Shown here piece after piece: positions 44,469-55,200 of a DNA stretch of 60,702 nucleotides. Under the pieces are notes generated by a model. That model saw only the letters and a program-made list of their open reading frames with translations. It had not been told where the DNA came from and did not search any database. Made by a program: the position numbers and the translations under genes. The DNA is taken from assembly GCF_001422985.1 (NCBI RefSeq), contig NZ_LMNL01000034.1:1-60702 (forward strand), given 5' to 3'. This DNA comes from Methylobacterium sp. Leaf117. Its GTDB lineage: Bacteria > Pseudomonadota > Alphaproteobacteria > Rhizobiales > Beijerinckiaceae. Within the stretch, counting starts at the first letter, position 1, and each line of letters opens with the position of its first letter.

Positions 44469-47386
44469 TCAATGGATAGGCGTCGTCGGCTGGGTCGCCG
44501 CGGCCGGCTTCTCGACGAACAGCAGGGTGTGGTGCCCGTCGAGGACGAGGGTCGTCTCGAAGGAATCATCGCCGTCGAGGTCGGCCGAGATGACGGTCGC
44601 GTCGCCCTCGTCGAAAAGCGCGGCCCGGTAGCGAATGCCCGAAACGGTGCCATCGTCGCGGTCCATCGCTTCGGACAGCGAGTGACCGGTGGCACTCGCC
44701 CCTTTTTCGAAGAGGGACCATTTCAGGAGATCGACGTAATCTCCGACCGAGAAGTCGGTGATCTGCACGGAGCGGGTGGTCTCCTGCATTCCGGTACGGG
44801 CAAGGAACACGTAGCCGTCCGTCCCGCCGCCGCCCGTGAGCACGACGTCGTCCTCCCCGACGACGAAGCGGTCGTCGCCCGATCCGGAAACGATCCGCTC
44901 GATGGACTCCACCTTGTCGTGCCCGAGTTCGGTGCCTGACACGACATGGTTGACGAGGTCGACGAGCAGATCTCCGGTCGCACTGCTCAGGTCGAGCGTA
45001 TCCGAGCCCGCGCCACCGTCGACAAGATCGTCGTCGCCATCCAGCGCGAGGACGATACGGTCGTCGCCCGCACCAGCGTGCAGGGTATCGCGCCCGGCTC
45101 CGTCGAGGAGCGTATCGCACCCTGCACCGCCCTCCAGGACATCGTCGCCCCCTCGTCCGGCGATGAGGTCGTGCCCCTCCCCGCCGGTCAAGCGGTTGCT
45201 CCCGTCACTGCCGGACAGGGTATCGTCGCCGGATCCACCGATCAGCGCCTCAAGCCCGTTGAGGTGGCCCCGCCCGGTCTCGGCGCCCGTCGCGATGCCG
45301 ATGAGCAGGTCGGCGGCGATGCCCGTCCGCGTCCCGGACAGGTCGAGCGTATCCGTGCCGGCGCCGCCGTCGAAGATGTCGGCTTCCCCATCGAGGGCGA
45401 CCCTGACGAGGTCGTCGCCTGCACCTCCGAGGACCGTGTCCGATCCGGCACCGTCCGCGAGGGTATCGTCACCCGACCCGCCGTCGACGAGATCGTCGCC
45501 GGCGCCGCCCGACACCGTGTCCCGCCCCGCTCCTCCCATGAGGGTATCGCCCTGCGAGCTTCCGATGAGGACGTCGTTCCCGACACCGGCTTGCACAACT
45601 TCGATGGATGCGACCGTGTCACGTCCGATCTCCTGGCCGACAGCCGTGCCGGCGGCCAAGTCGACCACGACATCGGTTGCCACCCCCGCCAGGTCGAGCG
45701 TATCCGTTCCGGCGCCGCCCTCGAACAGGTCGGCCTCGCCGTCCGGGGCTGCCACGAGGACGTCGTTCCCGTCCTGCCCCGAGACCACGTCCCGACCCCG
45801 ACCGTCCGAGAGAACGTCGGCGTCATCGCCGCCTTCCAAACGGTCGTCCCCGAGGCCGCCCAGAATCACGTCGCGCCCGGCGCCGCCGAACGCGACGTCG
45901 GCTCCCTCCGACCCGTCGAGGCGATCATCGCCCCTGTCGCCGAGGAGCAGGTCGTTTCCCATCCCCCCCACGAGGATGTCGCTGCCTTCCCCGCCGTCGA
46001 GCAGGTCGTCACCGGCGTCGCCGAAAAGGATGTCGTCGCCCTCCTCGCCGAAGATGCGGTCGTTGCCGTTGCCTCCCGAAACCCGATCCGCCCCCATCCC
46101 CGCAAACACGACGTCGTTCCCGTCGCCCCCCAGGATCACGTCGTCCCCGGCGCCACCGAGGATGTGGTCGTCTCCGGCGCCCCCGTCGATAATGTCGGCC
46201 GCGGCACGGGCGTCGATGATGTCGTTGCCCCCCCTGCCGTCGATCTCGTCCGCGCAAAGCGTTCCGAGCAAGAGGTCGTCGCCGTCCGTGCCCACCATCG
46301 GCTCGTGTTCGACGACGTTGAAGACCGCCGTCTGGGTGACGGAGAGCTCGCCGTCCGTGACCTCGTACGTGACGGTGACCGGACCGAGATCATCGGCGTC
46401 GTACACCCAGCCGTCGCCGTCTCGGGTCAGCGCTCCAGACGAGACCGTGACGTTGCGGACCGAAAGGCTGTCGCCGTCCGGATCTTCGGCGTTCCTGAGA
46501 AGGTCCGCCAGCGCGATGGGCAGCAGCGCACAGGCGGCCATATCGGCGAGCTGGACCGTGCCGCTGGTGGTCGGCGCGCGATTGCGCCGGCCCGTCGAGC
46601 CGTCCCCATCATCGTTTGACACGGGACGGGGCGCGACGGCGCCGGAGCCATCTCCGGTATCCTTAGCCCCCCCGGAAGGGTCGCCAGGCCCGACGCCCCT
46701 ATCTCCGTCGATCCCGGTCGACTTGCCGGGGCCTGCGGAATCCTGTCCCGAGGGACGGTCCTCGGCCGGAGGCTTGTCTTTGCCGCCGGGAAGGTCTTCG
46801 CCGCCGCCGGGAAGGTCTTCGCCGCCGCCCAGCCCGCCGGGCGGTCGGGTCGCGGGATTGTCGGCGTTGTCGGAACCCGTTCCCTCGTCGCCGTGGCCCT
46901 TGTCCCGGCCTCCCCCGCCGCCGCCCCGGACGCCGGGTCTCTGGTCGGCATTGTCGTTGATGGGGCGTGGGATGATCGGTGACGACTTGAAGTCGCCGAG
47001 GTTCGGTTGGGGGTCGTGCCTGGCGAAGTGGAGCGTATGCGCGGGGAAGTGGGTGGCATCGTACTCTGGCGCTGGCGTCTCGGCCTGGGGGACGATCCCG
47101 GATGATCCCAGCAGCCGATGCTCGGCGGGGGGCTCGTCCGAATCCACGTCCGACGCGGCGATGACGATCAGCTTGGGCGCGGCCTTCGTCTCGTGTCCGG
47201 CGGCGCTAGGCTCGACCTCGGCCTGAACCGAGGTGTGGAACAGGGACTTCAGGTACCCGGCCACGGCCGCGACTGCGAGGGCCAGGTAGTAGGGCGTCGG
47301 CGACGACTTGGCGGCTACCTTCGGCGCGTATGTCTGCGCTCCGGTCGGGGCGGCGTCGCCGGTCTTGATTCCCTTCGTCTCGATGA

Positions 47387-47390
<4 letters not shown>
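44469..47390 (-). CDS. RTX calcium-binding protein with N-terminal membrane segment
   Basis: The 973-residue protein is placed between the ABC transporter and the adaptor. Residues 33-51 (PYYLALAVAAVAGYLKSLF) form a hydrophobic segment after a soluble start, so it may be anchored in the inner membrane. Residues about 100-265 are a Gly/Pro/Asp-rich linker. A cadherin-like domain follows (about 268-365, EDPDGDSLSVRNVTV), then many nonapeptide GGxGxDxxx repeats (about 370-900) that bind Ca2+. A serralysin-like end comes last. The start overlaps the transporter stop (ATGA). It could be a secreted substrate or a retention/assembly factor; the membrane segment favours the second. Confidence 0.85.
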
Positions 47391-49168
<1,778 letters not shown>

Positions 49169-49181
49169 GAGCGCGGCGGAA

Positions 49182-49211
49182 CCGGAGGGGGCCTGGCGCG
49201 GCCCCCTCCGG
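49182..49211 (-). promoter_or_regulatory. Stem-loop directly after the peroxidase stop codon
   Basis: CCGGAGGGGGC (49182-49192) pairs perfectly over 11 bp with GCCCCCTCCGG (49201-49211) across an 8-base loop. No T run follows on the minus strand, so it is probably not a full terminator. It likely protects the 3' end of the peroxidase message or lowers read-through into the transporter genes. Confidence 0.72.
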
Positions 49212-49213
49212 CG

Positions 49214-52200
49214 TCAGAGGGCGAAGTCCGCGGCCGTCGCGGCCGGGGCTCCCTTGATGCTGAACTTGAACTCGGGGGCTGCGTCGCCGCCGGTGTTGCC
49301 CGTCACGACGGTGTAGTCCCCGTCCCCCCGGTGTTCCTGGGTGACCAGCAACTCGCCGACCCCGGTGAAGGCCGCCCCGGTCGCGAGCGTGAACGCCTGG
49401 TTGCCGGCCACGCCCTGGTTCGCGTCGATGCCGCTGAGGTCGACCTTGTCGCCGGGCTGGAAGCTCGCGATGGTGTCGCCGTTCGCCGCCGCCGCCGAGA
49501 GGAAGCGGTAGACGTCGGCACCGAGGCCGCCATCCATCACGTTCACGGCGTCGCTGGCCGTGATGGTGTCGTCGCCCGAGCCGGCCACGATGTTCTCGAT
49601 GCCCCAGAGGGTATCGGAACCGGATTGGCTGCTCGTGACGCTGCCTCGTCCGGCAAGACCGGTGCCGAGGTCGGCCATGATGGTGGCCGTGATAGCCGAC
49701 ATGTCGAGCGTGTCGATGCCGATGCCGCCCCCGACCTCGTCGCCCCAGTAGCTGTCGCTGCCATCCCCGACCTCGGCCACGAACAGGTCGTTGCCGTCGC
49801 CGCCGATCACCGAGTCGTTGCCGGCCCCCGCCGTCACGAGGTCGTTGCCGGCTCCAGCCAGGATGCGATCCGCACCACCATCGCCGTAGACCATGTCGTC
49901 TTCGCCGCCGGCGAGGATGTCGTCGTCGCCGGCCCCGCCGAAGACCACGTCGCGGCCACCGCCGGCATCGACGAAGTCGTTCCCGTCGCCGCCACGGACC
50001 ACGTCGGCCCCCTCGCCGGCAAGGATGTTGTCGTCGCCGGACAGGCCGAGGATCGTGTCGGCGCCCGCAGTCCCGGGCAGGACATCGTCGCCGGCGGTAC
50101 CGGCCACCAGGCTTGCCGGAAGGTCGGCCGGAGGCGTGGTTGTCCCGCCGCCGGTGGTGCCTCCGGTCGAACCTCCGGTCGTCGCGCCCCCGCCCGTCCC
50201 GGGCGCGGTATCGCCGTCATCGTCGCAACCGCCACCACCCGGGGTGTCGCCGTCCCCGTCATCGGAGTCGCCGCCGCCCGCGGTATCATCGTCCCCGTCA
50301 TCGGGGTTGCCACCGCCCGGGGTGTCGCCGTCCTCATCGTCGTCGTCGTCCGTGCCCCCGCCGACCGTTCCGCCCCCTCCGTCGATGGGTTCGTCCTCGT
50401 CGCTGACGGCGAAGATGTCTTCCTGGAGGCCGGTCAGGCCGGTGTTGCGCGCGACGATGTCGGAGAAGTTCTGGCCATCGACGATGTTTTGGTAAAAGTC
50501 GAAATTGTCGAACCGGTCGGTGTAGTAGAACCGGTCCCCTTCCTGCAGGCGGTCGAACTGCTCGTGTAGCACGACCCAGAAGGTCTGGCCCACGACGCCG
50601 CCGTTGATGTGCTGCTCGGCCAGGCCGCCGACCCAGAGGTCGACCCGGTCGATGCCGCTCACGTATGGGGTGCCGTCCGCCCGCTGGTGAATCGCGATGT
50701 CGGGATTGGCCGCCACGAAGGCCGCCTGCTGCTCGGCCGTCGTTAGGGTGAGGTCCGGGTAGGCGGCCTTGAACTGCGCGATAACGGTGTCGCTCAATCC
50801 GTTCCGGGCCTGGAAGTCTTCCCAGGAGGCATAGGGCGTCAGGTTGCCCGCATACTCCAATGCCTCCCGAATGTAGGGGTCCGCGGACGCCATGAGGTCG
50901 GAGCGGACCTGGTTCAAGGAGCCGAGGCCGACGTCGCGGCCGCGAGCGACATTGAAGGCGAACAGGTCGGCGTTGATCCGCACCAGATCGTTGCGCACCG
51001 CATCGACGATGTTGAAGTCGACCTCTTCGGCGGGCTGCGTCGCGACGCCGGCCAGGATGGCGTTGGCCCCGAGCTGGGCGTAACCCGGCTGCGGCACGTA
51101 GCCGGGCGGCAGGGGTGCCGTGAAGACGTCCGGGGCGTTCGAGGGGTTCAGGAAGGCATCGAAGAGGGCGACCTGCCGAGGCGCTCCGTCGGAACCGATG
51201 ACCGTCAGCGTCTCGCCGATCAGCGAGTGCCCGACGCGGTACACCGCCGAGGCGAACTCGTGGGAGATCCGGGCATCGACGTCGGGGTTGTAGCCGCCGT
51301 GACCGTGCGTGCCATTGCCCTTCATGCCGCCGATGAGCTGATCCGCGAACTCGTCGAAGACCACGCGCTGGTACTCCGCCTCGTTGATCGTCTTGGCGGC
51401 CTGGAACACCTCTTCCGGCGTACCCTGGAAACCGGCCTCCACGAGGTTCTCCACGTGGAAGTTGTGGTTGCGCGCCCAGATCGTGTGCATGGCGGTGAGC
51501 GACACGTTCTCGTTCGCGCGCCCGTCACCGGCCACGTAATGGTCGAGCAGGCTGACGAAGGGGTTCGTGTCGAGGAGCAGCGCGTTGCCGCTTCCCATGA
51601 AGTTCGAGGCGAAGGCGCTTACCGCCTCCGGGTCGAACGCTCCGGCCGCATTGAACAAAGAGCCGGTCCTGGTCTCGGAGAGGGGGAAGTTCGAGACGTA
51701 GCTTCGGAAGCTGACCGCTCCACCCGGGAGCGAGGAATCGTGGAAGATCGTGTCCGCATCCCAATGATGTTGGATGAGCTCCCGCAGAGTGGGCAGCAGA
51801 TTGAAGGCGGGATTGGACGGGTCCGGAACACCCGCGAGGAGGCGCGCACCGACGCCCTGGTTGCCGTCGCTCTCCCGCAGGAACTGGCCGACGAGTTCGT
51901 GCGAGCCGTAGGCCTGGTTCTGGTCGACGAAGGGGGAGGTCTTGTTGAGGTGCTGGAGCACGCCGTCGACGATGGACGAGACCTCGCCCCGGGTCAGATC
52001 GGCCGGATTGTTGGTTCCGGGCGCGCGCCCGGAGCCGGGCAGGTCGATCTGAACAATGCCGTTGGATGCACTCTTCGGCAGGAAGTCGAGGCCATGGTCG
52101 AAATACTGGCCGAACGCCATGAAGAAGATGTTCGAACCGTTGGCCTGGTGCGGCAGGTCGGCCTCCTGCGTGCCCAGCACGTTGCTGATGGCGCGGGGAT

Positions 52201-55200
52201 CGAGGCCGGCGTAGAGCGGATTGAGGGCGTTGTTGTTCGTCGCCGGGTCGAAGGCGCCGTAATGGGCGTCGGTGAGCCGGATGAACGGCTGGTCGGCCGC
52301 TCCGAACTCGGGATGATCGAGGTTGTTGCCGGCACCCGAGAGGTGGCGCACGCCGGCGGCCCCGCTGGCGTCGTCGTCGCCTCCGGCGACGGGCTGCCCG
52401 GTGACGAGGGCCTTGATCCCGGCAAGGTCCGCTGCGGTGAGCGCGAAGCCGCCGCCTCCACCGTTCCCGACGCCGCCACCATTCCCGACACCCCCGTCCG
52501 GCGGATTTCCGCCGGTGGCCGGCACGGTCCCGAAGGTGGGGGTCCCCGAGCTTGCGAAAGTGATGCTGTGGGAGCCGTTCGTCAGGGTTGTGACCCCGTT
52601 CGCCTGCGTCTCCGTGTAGTTCGCGCGGGTCGTGCCCGGCGCCAGTTCGATGACGTCCTGGGGCCGCAGCGTTCCCACGATGGTGTCGGTACCGCCACTG
52701 GAGCGGAATACGATCCGGTGGGCCGAGGTCAGGCCCGAGATGTCGACGGTATCGTTCCCCTCGGTTCCGTCGATGGTGACGGTGTTGAGGTTCAGGCTGG
52801 TCGTCGAGAAGTTGCCGATCAGGAAGACGCTGTCGCCTGCCCCCGCGTTGGTCGGCGGGTTCGGCACCGAGACCGCGGCGGTCCCGATCCGGATCTCCTC
52901 GATCTCCTGCAATTCGGCGATGACGGTGGTGACGGCGCCGATGCCAGCCCCCGTGGTACGGGTGATGACGATCTCGGTGCCGGGGCTCAGGGTGGCGACA
53001 TTGTTGCCGGCGACCTGCCCCCAGGCGGCGACCGTGTAGACCCGGAAGGTCTCGGCGAGACCGAGGGTGCCGTTGACCACGAGGGTGTCTCCCACGGGTC
53101 CCTCGGTGCCGCCCCTCACCACGTCGCGTCCATCGGTGGGGACGAGGGCGACCGGCCCAAGCGCAGCTCCACCGTTCCAGGTCACCCCATCGTCGCCGGC
53201 GCCGGCATCGATGGTGTCGTTGCCGGTGCCGCCCTGGATGGTGTCGTTGCCGGCCGCGCCGTTGATGGTGTCTGCGCCGGCCCCGCCGTCGACGACGTCG
53301 TCACCGGCCCCGGCGTTCACCGTGTCGTTGCCGCCGTTGGCGAGGATCCGATCGGCGCCTGCCGTGCCGTTGATACTGTTGCCCAGGCCGTTGTCGACGA
53401 TGTTGTCGCCGACCACGTCGGTCGGCGCTGAGACGACGCGCTCGGCATAGCCTCCCTGGTCGGTGAAGCTCACCGCGACACGGACCTGGAGCCCGACCTG
53501 GGCCTGCTGCGGCGTGAAGGTCTGGCCGGTCGCCCCGACGATGTCCGTCCAGGCTCCGGTGGCTGACTGGGCTTGCCATTGGAAGGCGAAGGTCGTGGGC
53601 AGGCCGTTCAGATCGGCGATTCCGGCCACGTTGGCCCTGATCGTCGCCAGTTCGGTGGGGGTCGTGTCGTTGACGGTCGGCGCCCCCGTCGCGGGCACGT
53701 TGGTGAGGAACACGGCACCGTCCGAGAACTGCGCCCGCTCGATGTTGTGCAACGTATCGATGCCGTCCGAGAACCTCAGGGTCGGGCTCACGGCGAAACC
53801 GGTGTGGTCGACCCGGAAGCTGCCGTCGCCGAGGTTGGTGAGGGTGTAGTTGGCCCGCACGTCGGAGAAGACCGCCGTGTCGACGTCGGCTCCTTGTCCG
53901 GCGTCGAGGATCTCACGCACGATGTTGAGCTGGCCCGGATTCACCGCCCGCGACATCAGTGCGGCCTGCAGGGTCATTCCGCCGAGGTAGAGCGGTCCGG
54001 TGCCGCTCGCGAGCCCGGCCGGCGTCGTGAACATCTGGCCCGCGAGGCTGTCGGCGGTCGCCACCTCGGTGCCGCCAGCGTCACGGATGCTGATCCTGAC
54101 GTTGAGCCAGCGGTCGCCATCGATGATGTCGTTGCCGGCCTTACCGGTGATGGTGTCGCTGCCGGCGCCGCCGAGCAGGATATCGCCACCGTTCTGGGGG
54201 TCGAATACGGTCGTGTCCGGAGCGAGGCTCGCAAAGGACGTGGCGTCGCTGCCGACGGTCTGACCGCGGATCGCCCCCGGGGTCAGCTTGAGCAATGCCT
54301 CAAAGCCGTCGATCAGGGCGACGTTCTGGGACAGCAGCATGCTGTCGGTCGCCGGTCCGCCGACGATGCCGCCGGCGGGGTCTCCGACCGCTCCGGTCGG
54401 CCGCTCGGTGCCAATCAGGGTATCGTTATGCTTCCAGCCCGAAGCGCCCTCCACGGAGTCGTTGCGGTCGCGAAGGGTCAGGGCCTGCTGGTTGACGAAG
54501 CGGGAGATGCCGAGGTCGATGGTCCCGTCGTTGGGGTCGCCCTTCTGGATCGACCAATCGAACCCGAGCATGCCGTTGTTGCGCTGGATGCCGGCGCCCT
54601 GGACCATGATGTCGTCGCCGGACTCGCCGTCGTAGTCGGTGTCGTTGCCCTGTCCGTTGAGGACGTCGTGGCCGATGATGATGCTGTTGAAGAACAGCTG
54701 GGAGTTCTCGCCCGAGAGGCTGTCGAAGCCCTCGCCGCCCTCGATCCAGTCGTCGCCCTCGTTGCCCATCAGGCCGTCGGCGGCGCTGCCGCCCAGGACG
54801 AAATCGTCGCCGCGCCCGGCAAAGACCTCGACCGTATCGGTCGAATGCGTGATGAAATCCTTGCCCCCGCCGCCGAACAGGATGTCGAGGCCTGGACCGC
54901 CCGAGATGGCGTCGTTGCCCTCGCCGCCCCGGATGAACTCGTCGCCGAAGGGGTCCTCGATGACGTCGTCGCCGTCGCCACCGTAGATCTGGTCGGATTC
55001 CATCCCGCCATTGAGGTAATCGTCACCGCCGTCGCCCCAGAGGGTGTCGATGCCCTTATCGCCGATGAGGGTGTCGTTGCCCTCGGTGCCGCCGAGGACG
55101 ACGTGCTCGCCGCCGCTGAACTTCAGCATCCCGCCATCGGCGCGCCCGTCTCCGTCGATATCGGCGCCCGGGGCCACGCGAACCACCTTCGGGTCCAGGA

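Noticed and set aside
44836..47226. Long open frame of about 800 codons on the plus strand
   Set aside because: It is antisense to the RTX repeats; the repeated GGxGxD codons leave the opposite strand free of stops and give a Ser/Pro-rich string without protein features.
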